DNA of 35,979 bases from an uncultured Clostridia bacterium. Lineage in GTDB: Bacteria; Bacillota; Clostridia; Christensenellales; Aristaeellaceae. Shown piece by piece: positions 1 through 7,529 of the stretch. The position numbers and the translations under genes were made by a program. The notes beneath the pieces were generated by a model. The model searched no databases, was not told the origin of the DNA, and saw only the letters and a list, made by a program, of their open reading frames with translations. Location: contig CAMNEH010000016.1 in the NCBI GenBank assembly GCA_946536315.1, forward strand, positions 1-35,979, written 5' to 3'. The first letter of the stretch is position 1, and each line of letters opens with the position of its first letter.

Positions 1-994
1 CGCACTGGTTGACCGGGCTCTCCTTCGGCACCAGCGCCACCTCGCCCAGCATGCAGGCGCCTTCGTCCATCTGCAGGATATGCTCCAGCAGCGCCTGTCC
101 TTTGCCCGCCCGGCAGGAGACGGCCTTGCCCTGATGGAAGGTGATGGAAAAATCTTCGATCAGGTGGCTGTTCCACGAGAGCGGCTTGACGGAGACCAGC
201 GTGCCCTCGCAGCGTCCGGCCATGGGCGAGGTGAAGATCTCTTCGGTGGGCATATTGGGGATATAGAATGCACCGTTGACGGGATTGGTCACACCCGCGC
301 CCTCCCATTTGGCACCGGGAATCAGGTCCACACAGAAGTCGGTGCCGTTTCTGCTGGAATACTTCAGCGAGGCGAAGCCCTGCGCGTTGAGCCAGGCCGC
401 CTTCTGTTCAATAAAATCAGTATGGGCCTTCCATTCGGCGACCGGATCGTTATCCTCCCGGACACGGACGGTGCGCAGCACAGCTTCCCATAGCTGAGAG
501 ACGGCGGCTTCGCTGTCCAGGCCGGGGAAGCATTTTTTGGCCCATTTTTCGGACGGATATGCGGCAATGACCCACTGATGCCGGCCGTCGATGGCGTTGC
601 GGTAGGGCTTCAGGACCCTTGAGCGGCGCTGGGTGACGGAAGCGAGCAGCTGCGGGTCGACGCCGTTCATGGCGTCGGGGTCCTCAGAAGAGATAAAGAT
701 GCGGCAGGGCAGGTCCTCGACCATCTGCTGCATCTTGGCTTCCTCCCAGGGCAGGACGGTGGAGAGCGCCTCCGGGTCGGCATAAAGGTAGCTCAGGCGC
801 TGGTGGGATTCCGAGCGCCAGTCCACGTTCACCTTTCTGGCGCCCGCGCGGTAACAGGCCTCGATCAGGATCGCGGCGAAGGCGTATTGTTCGACGCTGA
901 TGGTCAGCTGTACTGTTTGGCCCGGCTGCACGTTGGCGCCGGTACGTACGATCAGCTCGGCATATTTTTGCAACAGGGCATCAGTCGGTATCAT
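1..994 (-). CDS. M29-family aminopeptidase (AmpS/AmpT type), 3' end outside window
   Basis: Reading the reverse strand from the ATG at 994 gives 331 uninterrupted codons that run off the window. M29 enzymes are usually about 410 residues, so roughly the last 80 are missing. Family-typical blocks are visible: NGTDF near residues 216-220, NMPTEEIFTSP at 247-257, LIEDF at 278-282 and GEVALVP at 317-323. By comparison with Thermus AmpT, E251 and E318 should be two of the metal ligands. The later His and His-x-Asp ligands lie beyond the window. These are cytoplasmic, metal-dependent exopeptidases that take single residues from peptide N-termini; there is no signal peptide here. The start is well supported by AGGAGG at 1003-1008, eight bases upstream. 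Family assignment is confident; substrate preference cannot be read. Confidence 0.9.
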   Translation of the reverse strand, partial: MIPTDALLQKYAELIVRTGANVQPGQTVQLTISVEQYAFAAILIEACYRAGARKVNVDWRSESHQRLSYLYADPEALSTVLPWEEAKMQQMVEDLPCRIFISSEDPDAMNGVDPQLLASVTQRRSRVLKPYRNAIDGRHQWVIAAYPSEKWAKKCFPGLDSEAAVSQLWEAVLRTVRVREDNDPVAEWKAHTDFIEQKAAWLNAQGFASLKYSSRNGTDFCVDLIPGAKWEGAGVTNPVNGAFYIPNMPTEEIFTSPMAGRCEGTLVSVKPLSWNSHLIEDFSITFHQGKAVSCRAGKGQALLEHILQMDEGACMLGEVALVPKESPVNQC

Positions 995-1107
995 GATGGT
1001 TTCCTCCTGTGGATGAATTGATGAACGGTGAATGACAGGCCGTGGCATCATCATACAGCGGATCATGGCAAAAAACAAGCATGTGGGATAAAAAACCAAA
1101 TCGCATC

Positions 1108-1136
1108 TTTTCCGTGTCCGCGAACTGTAGTATAAT
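1108..1136 (+). promoter_or_regulatory. Candidate promoter for the phosphohexomutase gene
   Basis: A perfect TATAAT lies at 1131-1136, 48 bases before the ATG at 1184. The hexamer 17 bases upstream (1108-1113, TTTTCC) is a poor -35 match, so only the -10 is strong. Confidence 0.4.
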
Positions 1137-1183
1137 ATGCATGAATCGGCACCATTCCTGAGGCGGCTGACGGAGGAATCGAT

Positions 1184-2620
1184 ATGATAGAGTTTGGCAC
1201 GGGCGGCTGGCGTTCGATCATCGGGGACGGGTTTACAAAGGACAATATTCAGCGTGTGGCTGCTGCGCTGGCCGGACGCATGAAGGCGGAGCGCGTGGCG
1301 GAGCGGGGACTGTGCATCGGGTACGACCGGCGCTTTCTGAGCCGGGAGGCGGCGATCTGGTTTTCTGAGGCGATGGCTGGGGAAGGGGTGAAGGTATATT
1401 TCGTCAACCTGGCGGCGCCGACCCCGCAGATCATGTTCACGGTCGCCCACATGGGGCTGCCATACGGCGCGACCATCACCGCCAGCCATAATCCCGCGGT
1501 ATACAACGGCATCAAGCTGTTCATATCCGGGGGCAGGGACGCGCCGCAGGACGTGACGGACCCGATCAGCCAAACCGCGAACGCGATCGACAGCCGGGAC
1601 CTTCATGTCCTGCCCTTTGATCGGGCCCTGGCGGAGGGCCAAGTGACCTTTATTGATCCGCGGGACGACTACCTGGACGCCATCATCGGCCGAATCGACA
1701 TGCAGGCCATTCGCAGGCAGCGGCCGAGGGTCGTGATCGACCCCATGTTCGGCGTAAGCCTGACGGGGCTGCTGACCATCCTGTACAGCGCGCGCTGTGA
1801 TGTGAACGTCATCAACGACTGGCACGACGCCTTTTTCGGCGGGCATCTGCCGGCTCCGACGCCGGACACGCTGCGCAACCTGCAGTCCGAGGTGCTGGAG
1901 CGCCACGCGAAGCTGGGCATCGCGACGGACGGCGATGCGGACCGGCTGGGCATTGTCGACGAAAACGGGCGGTATGTCTCGTCGAACGACGTACTGGTGT
2001 TGCTGTATTACTACCTGTTGCAGTACAAGGGCTGGCATGGCCCGGCAGTGCGCAACCTGGCGACCACGCACCTCCTGGATCGCGTCGCCGCCGCCTTTGG
2101 GGAAACGTGCTATGAGGTGCCTGTCGGCTTCAAGCACATCTCCGCCTGCATGGATGCGCACGACGCGCTGATCGGGGGCGAATCCTCCGGCGGACTGACC
2201 GTCCGCGGCCACATTCACGGCAAGGACGGCCTGTACGCGGCGTCGCTGCTGGTTGAAATGATCTGCGTGACCGGCAGGCCGCTCTCCGCCCTCCTGGAGG
2301 AAGTGGAGCGCAAGTATGGCGAACGCCATTCGGCCGAATACGACTGGGCGGTCACGCCCGCGCAGCGGGCGGAGATCGACCGGCGGATGATGCGGGAAAA
2401 GTGTCTGCCTGAATTCGGACAGGCGATCAGCCGGGTGAACTATGAGGATGGGTGCAAGGTGTACTTTGACAACGACGACTGGGTGATCGCGCGCTTTTCG
2501 GGTACGGAGCCGCGGATCCGTGTATTCGCCGAAAGCGGCGCCGCCGCGCGCGCGGACGCGCTGGCCGGGACCATGGCGGAATTCCTCGGGCTCCCGTTTC
2601 AGCCGCGGGCTCAGCATTAG
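1184..2620 (+). CDS. Phosphoglucomutase/phosphomannomutase family protein
   Basis: This 478-residue protein is a complete alpha-D-phosphohexomutase. It would interconvert sugar 1- and 6-phosphates (glucose or mannose) in the cytoplasm, feeding cell-wall and polysaccharide precursors. All four active-site loops are present: TASHNP with the phosphoserine at S101, the metal loop DGDADR at 249-254, the sugar loop GESSGG at 332-337, and the phosphate loop RFSGTEPR at 437-444. It begins with GTGGWR at residues 5-10, as usual for the family. The ATG at 1184 follows a GGAGG-type site. It is probably monocistronic, because a strong promoter for the next gene lies just after it. Glucose versus mannose (or glucosamine) specificity cannot be decided from these loops. 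Confidence 0.93.
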   Translation: MIEFGTGGWRSIIGDGFTKDNIQRVAAALAGRMKAERVAERGLCIGYDRRFLSREAAIWFSEAMAGEGVKVYFVNLAAPTPQIMFTVAHMGLPYGATITASHNPAVYNGIKLFISGGRDAPQDVTDPISQTANAIDSRDLHVLPFDRALAEGQVTFIDPRDDYLDAIIGRIDMQAIRRQRPRVVIDPMFGVSLTGLLTILYSARCDVNVINDWHDAFFGGHLPAPTPDTLRNLQSEVLERHAKLGIATDGDADRLGIVDENGRYVSSNDVLVLLYYYLLQYKGWHGPAVRNLATTHLLDRVAAAFGETCYEVPVGFKHISACMDAHDALIGGESSGGLTVRGHIHGKDGLYAASLLVEMICVTGRPLSALLEEVERKYGERHSAEYDWAVTPAQRAEIDRRMMREKCLPEFGQAISRVNYEDGCKVYFDNDDWVIARFSGTEPRIRVFAESGAAARADALAGTMAEFLGLPFQPRAQH

Positions 2621-2641
2621 CGCTGCGGCGTGAATCGGTCC

Positions 2642-2670
2642 TTTACATCAGCGTTGGAAAGAACTATAAT
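2642..2670 (+). promoter_or_regulatory. Promoter of the DUF1643-to-nfeD operon
   Basis: TTTACA (2642-2647), a 17-base spacer and TATAAT (2665-2670) form a near-consensus sigma-A-type promoter. Its expected transcription start near 2677 lies downstream of the first in-frame ATG at 2673, so the next gene should start at 2724. Confidence 0.75.
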
Positions 2671-2723
2671 CAATGATGGCTGTTGACAGCGACCATGAAC
2701 GGCGGCGGAAAGGATGCGGAGAG

Positions 2724-3350
2724 ATGGGGGAAACGATCAGGCGGCACGTGCCCGCGGCCGATGTGGCCGACATGGTCCTGCTGCCGTTCAGTGAGGCGCT
2801 CGGCCAGGCCATGAGCCCGCAGCCGGAGTATGACGTGCGCCAATGGCTCTATGTCCCGCCCGTGTATACGGAATACCGCTATATTTTGGGCACGCGCGGC
2901 CACAAGCCGCTGATCTGCGTCGGCATCAATCCCTCCACAGCCCGGCCGGACCGCCTGGATCCCACGCTGCAGAGCGTCCAGCGCATCGCCCGGCGCAACG
3001 GCTACGACAGCTTTCTGATGCTGAACCTGTGCGCGCAGCGCGCCACTGACCCCAACGACATGACCTGGCGGTATCCGGAAACGCTGCGCCAGGGGAACCT
3101 GGACGCGATGGATTACGCGCTCAGCCTGTCAGAGACGCCTGTCATCTGGGCCGCTTGGGGAACGATGATCCGGAAACGGCCTTATCTGAAAGACCTGCTG
3201 CGTGGGCTGGCTCAGATCGCGGAGACGCGCGCGGCCACGTGGGTGACCTACGGCCCGCGCAGTCGGGCGGGGGACCCGCATCACCCGCTGTATCTGCGGG
3301 CGGACGCTTTAGCGGAGCCGTTTGACGTGAATGCCTATCTTATGATATGA
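2724..3350 (+). CDS. DUF1643 domain protein
   Basis: This 208-residue protein matches the DUF1643 family. It has the hallmark block of an LGTRG turn, PLICVGINPSTARPDRLD, and then QSVQRIARRNGYDSF with LNLCAQRATDP. The biochemical function of DUF1643 is not established; the family often sits near nucleic-acid or mobile-element genes. An upstream in-frame ATG at 2673 would give 225 residues, but it lies on or before the predicted transcription start. The ATG at 2724 has GGAAAGGA at 2707-2714 as its ribosome site, so I chose it. It is the first gene of a tightly packed operon, with 21 bases before the next start. Confidence 0.82.
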   Translation: MGETIRRHVPAADVADMVLLPFSEALGQAMSPQPEYDVRQWLYVPPVYTEYRYILGTRGHKPLICVGINPSTARPDRLDPTLQSVQRIARRNGYDSFLMLNLCAQRATDPNDMTWRYPETLRQGNLDAMDYALSLSETPVIWAAWGTMIRKRPYLKDLLRGLAQIAETRAATWVTYGPRSRAGDPHHPLYLRADALAEPFDVNAYLMI

Positions 3351-3371
3351 TATCGGTGTGGGAGGAATGGA

Positions 3372-4004
3372 ATGCGTGAATTTTCCGTGGTCAGCGCACA
3401 GGTGCTGCTGAAGGCGAGAGCGGAATGCCTGCTGACACCTGCGGGGATCCTGCTGGACCTTGATACCGTGGCGGACTGCATGGGCCATGAAATGCTGCGC
3501 CCGTGGTTTGGCCGGATGCTGCAGCAGGAGATCATGCCCGCGATGTCCCCGGACGGAAGAGACGAGGCGGTCATTCAGGCGTGCCGGTATCTTTCCTTCA
3601 AGCCCGCTTCCCTCGCCCTGAGCGCCTTGGCGGACGGACTGATCGACGCCTGGTCCCTGCACATCCTGCCACTGATGTCAGCACAAACGCCGCGCATGAT
3701 TCAGGCGTTCGCCGCGCTGATCATGCTGTTTACGGGCGTGAGGCGGACGGATGATGGGTATTGCCTGCCCCAGGAACGCATGAAAAACGTGCGGCTGACC
3801 CGTGACGAAAAGGCCCTTCGTTCATTTTCAAGGCTCAGCTGGGATATGGACGCGGCGTCGCTGTGCTACGCCGTCCTGGCGGATACGGATATCTGGGGAC
3901 GCGATCTGCGTGAGGATGGGTTCCTGGATGGACCGCTGACCCACGCGCTGGAGGATATCCAGCTGACAGGACTGTATGCGGCACTCACGCGGGAGGATGC
4001 ATGA
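3372..4004 (+). CDS. Stand-alone C-terminal domain of tagaturonate reductase/mannitol dehydrogenase type
   Basis: This 210-residue protein resembles only the C-terminal half of altronate/tagaturonate oxidoreductases (UxaB, about 480 residues). Matching blocks are LTPAG after a helix, then LLDLDTVADCM and MLQQEIMPAM. Further on come SLALSALADGLIDAW with ILPLM, a FAALIMLFTG helix, and VLADTDIWGRDL near the C-terminus. No Rossmann NAD-binding domain exists here or upstream. Where the family has its Lys-x4-Asn-x2-His catalytic set, this protein reads QVLLKARAE, so those residues appear lost. It has its own GGAGG site before the ATG at 3372, and its stop overlaps trmL by ATGA. It therefore looks like a translated gene, not debris. 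Role unknown; family call is from remembered patterns. Confidence 0.6.
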   Translation: MREFSVVSAQVLLKARAECLLTPAGILLDLDTVADCMGHEMLRPWFGRMLQQEIMPAMSPDGRDEAVIQACRYLSFKPASLALSALADGLIDAWSLHILPLMSAQTPRMIQAFAALIMLFTGVRRTDDGYCLPQERMKNVRLTRDEKALRSFSRLSWDMDAASLCYAVLADTDIWGRDLREDGFLDGPLTHALEDIQLTGLYAALTREDA

Positions 4005-4516
4005 ACGTCGTACTGTATGAGCCGGAAATACCCCAGAACACAGGCAACATCGCCAGAACCTGCGCGGCCACCGGCACAGACCTGTTCCTGATCGAGCCGC
4101 TCGGCTTCCAGCTGGCAGACAAATACCTGAAGCGCGCCGGACTCGATTACTTTCACCTGGTGCGGCTGCAGGTGCTGCCGTCCTTTGAGGCTTACATGCG
4201 CATGTTTCCGGATACGGCCTATCACTTTGCCACGACCAAAGCGCCGCGGTCGTACGCCCAGGTGAGGTATGCGCCGGAGGACACGCTGGTGTTTGGCCGC
4301 GAAACCGCGGGGCTGCCGGAGTCCCTTTTGTCCCGCGTCTATGACCGCTGTATCCGTATCCCCATGCGGGCGGAGGCGCGGTCGCTGAATCTGAGCAACG
4401 CCGTCGCGATCGTGCTGTATGAGGCGCTCAGACAACAGCAGTTCGCTGGCCTGTGCGAGGAGGGAAGCCTGACCGGCCGGGACGACGAGGCGGTCGCGTG
4501 GATGGACTATGTTTGA
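4001..4516 (+). CDS. trmL: tRNA (cytidine/uridine-34-2'-O)-methyltransferase TrmL
   Basis: This 171-residue SPOUT methyltransferase has the usual TrmL length and starts MNVVLYEPEIPQNTGNIAR. The three knot motifs are present: NTGNIARTC (N-terminal), LVFGRETAGLP, and SLNLSNAVAIVLYEALRQ. TrmL methylates the ribose of the wobble base in tRNA-Leu using S-adenosylmethionine. The start codon overlaps the previous stop (ATGA), so translation is probably coupled to the UxaB-like domain protein. Function is confident at family level. Confidence 0.93.
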   Translation: MNVVLYEPEIPQNTGNIARTCAATGTDLFLIEPLGFQLADKYLKRAGLDYFHLVRLQVLPSFEAYMRMFPDTAYHFATTKAPRSYAQVRYAPEDTLVFGRETAGLPESLLSRVYDRCIRIPMRAEARSLNLSNAVAIVLYEALRQQQFAGLCEEGSLTGRDDEAVAWMDYV

Positions 4517-4529
4517 TCAGGAGGACCGG

Positions 4530-4751
4530 ATGAACAGCGAATGGACGGATCCGTTTGCTGAGGAGGAAAGACAGCAGCGCCGCGAACGCCAGCGCTTCTG
4601 GCGCAATGTGAGCCGCGTGGGGGATTTCTATGCGTGGCTGATCGGTGTGGTCGCGGTCTTCGCGCTGCTGGCGCTGCTCTTTGGCATGTATGGGTTTGTG
4701 CGGCAGAGTGTCGCGGCATTCCTGAGTACGATGTTCGGAGGCCTGCGATGA
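4530..4751 (+). CDS. Small single-pass membrane protein, unknown function
   Basis: This 73-residue protein has a charged N-terminus rich in Glu, Arg and Gln (residues 10-27) and one hydrophobic helix at about 34-57. Its C-terminal tail is short. I do not recognise a family. An ATG at 4509 is in frame, but the ATG at 4530 has AGGAGG at 4519-4524 and is preferred. It follows trmL by 13 bases and its stop overlaps the uracil-DNA glycosylase start (ATGA), so it is probably expressed as part of this operon. Confidence 0.7.
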   Translation: MNSEWTDPFAEEERQQRRERQRFWRNVSRVGDFYAWLIGVVAVFALLALLFGMYGFVRQSVAAFLSTMFGGLR

Positions 4752-5353
4752 AGGTCAGCTGGGATTCGCTCAACGAAGCGGTCGCCCAATGCCAGCGCTG
4801 TGAGCTGTGCCGGCAGATTCACCACAAGGTGCCAGGCCAGGGCAACGCCAAGGCACGGCTGATGCTGATCGGCGAAGGCCCGGGCTACGAAGAGGACAAA
4901 AGCGGCCTGGCGTTCGTTGGCCCGGCCGGCCAGCTGCTGACGAAGATGCTGGCGAGCATACAGCTGACGCGGGAAGAGGTATATATCTGCAACGTCGTCA
5001 AGTGCCGCCCGCCGGCCAACCGCGTGCCGACGCCGGACGAGATGGCCGCGTGTATGGGCTATCTGCGTATGCAGTTCGCGCTGGTGCGCCCGCAGGTCAT
5101 CCTGCTGCTCGGCGCCACGGCCGGACGCGCGGTGCTGGGAGAGTCGTTCAGGGTCACGCGCGACCGGGGACGGTTTGTCATCAAAAATGGCGTATGGATG
5201 ATGCCGACCTATCACCCTTCCGCGCTGCTGCGGGATGAAACAGGACAGAAGAAGCGCGAGGCGTGGCAGGATCTGCTGGCGGTCAAAGCAAAACTGGCCG
5301 AGGTTCCGGCCGGAGAATCAAGGAGGGTGTCATATGGAGTTTGTGATCAATAA
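4748..5353 (+). CDS. Uracil-DNA glycosylase, family 4 (iron-sulphur type)
   Basis: This 201-residue protein removes uracil from DNA after cytosine deamination, starting base-excision repair. Motif A is GEGPG at 43-47, followed by GLAFVGPAGQLL. The uracil-binding motif HPSALLRD lies near the C-terminus. Four cysteines typical of the 4Fe-4S cluster are visible: C15 and C18 in CQRC, C86 in VKCRPP and C102. A longer frame from 4634 exists, but 4748 begins right at the family start and overlaps the previous stop by four bases. The C-terminal 20 bases overlap nfeD. Confidence 0.92.
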   Translation: MKVSWDSLNEAVAQCQRCELCRQIHHKVPGQGNAKARLMLIGEGPGYEEDKSGLAFVGPAGQLLTKMLASIQLTREEVYICNVVKCRPPANRVPTPDEMAACMGYLRMQFALVRPQVILLLGATAGRAVLGESFRVTRDRGRFVIKNGVWMMPTYHPSALLRDETGQKKREAWQDLLAVKAKLAEVPAGESRRVSYGVCDQ

Positions 5354-5834
5354 TCTGCCGATTGCGCTGTGCCTGATCATCGGACTGGCGCTGGTCATCA
5401 TCGAGATGTTCATGCCGGGCTTCGGCTTCATCGGGCTTTCCGGCTTCACGCTGCTCGTCGGCGCGGTCGTGTTCACCTGGATCAATTACGGCGCGATGGT
5501 CGGTTCGCTCATGATGATCGCGGTGCTGATTCTGGTCATCGTCTGCGTGGTCGTCTCGCTTCGTTCCGCCTCGAAAGGGCGGCTGAGCCGCTCCAGAATC
5601 TTCCTGAAGCAGGAGGACAACACGACGCCGCAGGCCGCGGCGGTCAAAGCCGCGGTGAACGCCGGGGATGAGGGCGTGACGGAAACAGCGCTGCGTCCCG
5701 CGGGCTTTGCGCTCATCCGCGGCGAGCGTGTCAATGTGATTTCTGAAGGCCAGTTCATCGATAAGGGCGTGTCAGTCCGCGTCACGCAGGTGGAAGGCGG
5801 GAAGATCGTCGTCGAACAGGCGGGCAACGCCTGA
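5334..5834 (+). CDS. NfeD-like membrane protein
   Basis: This 166-residue protein has hydrophobic segments at about 5-25, 32-50 and 55-78. A short basic linker follows, then a C-terminal beta-rich domain from about residue 115 (RGERVNVISEGQFIDKGVSVRV) that fits the NfeD OB-fold. Proteins of this kind partner with stomatin/flotillin-type membrane proteins and are thought to organise membrane microdomains or protein quality control. No flotillin gene is visible here. The ATG at 5334 has AAGGAGGG just upstream and overlaps the glycosylase gene by 20 bases. It is the last gene of the operon. Confidence 0.85.
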   Translation: MEFVINNLPIALCLIIGLALVIIEMFMPGFGFIGLSGFTLLVGAVVFTWINYGAMVGSLMMIAVLILVIVCVVVSLRSASKGRLSRSRIFLKQEDNTTPQAAAVKAAVNAGDEGVTETALRPAGFALIRGERVNVISEGQFIDKGVSVRVTQVEGGKIVVEQAGNA

Positions 5835-5847
5835 TCTGCCGCCATCA

Positions 5848-5888
5848 AAACAGGCTGCCGCAGCATCGTACGCTGTGGCAGCCTGTTT
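5848..5888. terminator. Bidirectional terminator between convergent operons
   Basis: A 17-base arm (5848-5864) pairs with 5872-5888 around a 7-base loop; the only imperfection is one G-T type pair. It lies 14 bases after the nfeD stop and 17 bases beyond the end of the opposite gene. The flanks give TTT on the plus strand and TTTT on the minus strand, so it fits a shared terminator. Confidence 0.8.
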
Positions 5889-5904
5889 GTATGCGGAGAA
5901 CGAT

Positions 5905-6312
5905 TCAAATTTTTTTGATGATGCTGAAATGGTTCATACCGTTCTCATCGGAATAACGGACGTCATCCATCGTCTTTCGCACCAGGAAAATGCCCAGCCC
6001 GCCGACGGTCCTTTCCTCAGCGGACAGGGTTACGTCCGGCTCGGCAAAATTCAGCGGATTATGCGGGATGCCCTGATCGATAAAGGTGATGGTGACGTTG
6101 CGGGATTCGGCGTCAAAGTCCAGCTGGACCGTGGCCTTTCCGATGTTCGGGGTATACGCATAGCGCGCGATATTGCCAAAAATTTCATCGATCGCGACGT
6201 CGATCTGCATCATTGCCTTCATGGAACAGTTCAGATTCTCCAATTCCTCGTCAATGAAAGCAGTGACCTGGGCGATGTTTTCAATTGTGGCGTCCAAAGT
6301 GATTTCTTTCAT
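5905..6312 (-). CDS. RsbW/SpoIIAB-like anti-sigma factor serine kinase (HATPase)
   Basis: This 135-residue protein is a compact GHKL ATPase of the anti-sigma-factor type. The N-box DEIFGNIARYAY carries N47 for Mg-ATP, the G1 box is IDQG (D79, G81), and a G2-like box GGLGIFLVR lies at 104-112. These kinases bind a sigma factor, or phosphorylate a STAS partner on serine, to set up partner switching. A STAS gene lies in the same operon but no sigma-factor gene is nearby, so its output is unknown. It is the distal gene and is separated from the preceding gene by 148 bases containing hairpins. Confidence 0.88.
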   Translation of the reverse strand: MKEITLDATIENIAQVTAFIDEELENLNCSMKAMMQIDVAIDEIFGNIARYAYTPNIGKATVQLDFDAESRNVTITFIDQGIPHNPLNFAEPDVTLSAEERTVGGLGIFLVRKTMDDVRYSDENGMNHFSIIKKI

Positions 6313-6460
6313 GAAGGATACTCACTCCCAGGATAGGTTGCGCAGCGCGGACAGTTTTAAGCCTGCTTCGGCCAAATCCGGGCATTGTTGCTGATGGGAA
6401 CCGCAGGATCGGCATGCGCGCGGAGGAGGGCGCATGCCCTTGCCCGCGCGGGAAAGGGGT
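6313..6460 (-). other. 148-base intra-operon gap with an inverted repeat
   Basis: This gap lies between the 202-residue gene and the RsbW-like gene. It holds a perfect 9-base inverted repeat (6411-6419 with 6430-6438, 10-base loop) and a CCCGCGCGGG palindrome at 6443-6452. There is no T-tract, so it is more likely an mRNA processing or attenuation element than a strong terminator. I see no convincing promoter or small gene in it. Confidence 0.4.
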
Positions 6461-7069
6461 TCAATCGGCCATCTTTTTGAAGATCGTCATTTCCACTCTC
6501 GGCCCCTTGATGCTGACCTTGACGTCGTCGGCTACGTGGGCGACGACGGATTTTTCCAGCTCGTCCCAGGCTTCCATCGCGTCCTTCTCCTGTTTTTTCA
6601 CGCGCTGGGCCAAAGCGTCTTCATAGCGCAGCATGGACCATTCCCAGTCCATGGAAAGCGAGGAGGTGGACTCCATCATTTCATGTGTAAACAGCGGATT
6701 GGTATAGGCGGCGATGTCCGCGTCCGCGTTGCGGTCAAACAGGTCGCGAAGGCGTCCCATCAGGCCTTTGGCGGATTCGTTTTTGCCCGAAGAAGCGGCG
6801 GAAAGCAGCTTTTCGCGCTTGCCGGAGGTCATCGGCGTATTGACGACCAGGTGGAGCTGATACACCCCATCCTCGTCCTCGATCCAGAAGGTGCCGCGCG
6901 TCTCCCCGGTGATGGAACGGACCATGCCCATCATTTCTTCAGCCAGCAGCCGCAGATGCAGTGCGCTTTTCTTTGACAGCTCTTTATAGGCGACCACCTT
7001 TTCCACCTGCCTGAGGGCGATGTCGGTCTGTGCCTGCTGGTTGGATACTTCGATTACATCTGACTTCAT
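6461..7069 (-). CDS. Degenerate HATPase-like protein, unknown function
   Basis: The 202-residue product has no confident family match. Residues 37-80 look like the first half of the neighbouring HATPase fold. LRLLAEEMMGMVRSI occupies the N-box position, but with Met49 in place of the ATP-binding Asn. It is followed by a strand pair (GTFWIEDEDGVYQLHLVVN) ending in NTPM instead of the DxG of the G1 box. No G2 glycine loop is seen. The C-terminal half is helical and acidic/basic mixed, around residues 145-185. It starts 13 bases after the STAS gene, in the same operon as the RsbW-like kinase. I infer a catalytically dead relative or regulatory partner. This is a fold-level guess. Confidence 0.65.
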   Translation of the reverse strand: MKSDVIEVSNQQAQTDIALRQVEKVVAYKELSKKSALHLRLLAEEMMGMVRSITGETRGTFWIEDEDGVYQLHLVVNTPMTSGKREKLLSAASSGKNESAKGLMGRLRDLFDRNADADIAAYTNPLFTHEMMESTSSLSMDWEWSMLRYEDALAQRVKKQEKDAMEAWDELEKSVVAHVADDVKVSIKGPRVEMTIFKKMAD

Positions 7070-7082
7070 GCGCAGGACCCTT

Positions 7083-7379
7083 TCACTCGATATCGAGGAT
7101 ATCCGCGAAGCCCGTCACATCGAAGACCTCCTGCACGATGTCGTTCACGTGCGTCACCTTCATGCCGCCCTTGCCGCTCAACGCTTTGTGGGCGGAAAGC
7201 AGTACGCGCAGCCCGGCGGAAGAAATATAATCAAGCTTGCTGAAGTCCAGGGTCAGCTGATTCACGCCGTCCAGGGACGCGTGCAGTTCCGATTCCAGCT
7301 CGGGAGAGGTCATCGTGTCCAGGCGCCCTTCCAGGGCGATGTTCAGCTGGTCGCCGTCCTGTGTTTTCGTAATAGTCAT
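7083..7379 (-). CDS. STAS-domain anti-anti-sigma factor (SpoIIAA/RsbV-like)
   Basis: This 98-residue protein is a single STAS domain. The motif LDFSKLDYISSAGLRVL places S54 at the position of the phosphorylated serine in SpoIIAA and RsbV. When unphosphorylated, such proteins bind the kinase and free its sigma factor or other client. The start at 7379 has AGGAGG at 7388-7393. That site overlaps the stop codon of the small upstream ORF, which suggests translational coupling. With the RsbW-like gene downstream it forms a partner-switching module. Confidence 0.92.
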   Translation of the reverse strand: MTITKTQDGDQLNIALEGRLDTMTSPELESELHASLDGVNQLTLDFSKLDYISSAGLRVLLSAHKALSGKGGMKVTHVNDIVQEVFDVTGFADILDIE

Positions 7380-7391
7380 GAAAGCTTCCTC

Positions 7392-7529
7392 CTACTGTGA
7401 TTGGAATTGTTTGCCCGCCATCATATGATCCTGATGGCCGCAGATGTCGATGTTGACCGTATCGGCGATTCTGAGCAGGATGGACTGCTCAACCTGATTA
7501 TCCAGACAGCCTTCCGGATGGTCCGTCAT
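7392..7529 (-). CDS. Possible 45-residue small protein leading the STAS operon
   Basis: An ATG at 7529 with GGAG five bases upstream opens a 45-codon frame of mixed, protein-like composition. It contains NQVEQSILLRIADTVNID and then CGHQDHMM. Its TAG stop overlaps the AGGAGG of the STAS gene. An in-frame ATG at 7577 would lie only about five bases after the predicted transcription start, so it is unlikely. No homolog is recognised. It could be a real small protein or a translated leader. Confidence 0.4.
   Translation of the reverse strand: MTDHPEGCLDNQVEQSILLRIADTVNIDICGHQDHMMAGKQFQSQ

Noticed and set aside
80-493. 137-codon plus-strand frame at the window start
   Set aside because: The opposite strand carries a continuous 331-codon M29 aminopeptidase with a strong ribosome site.
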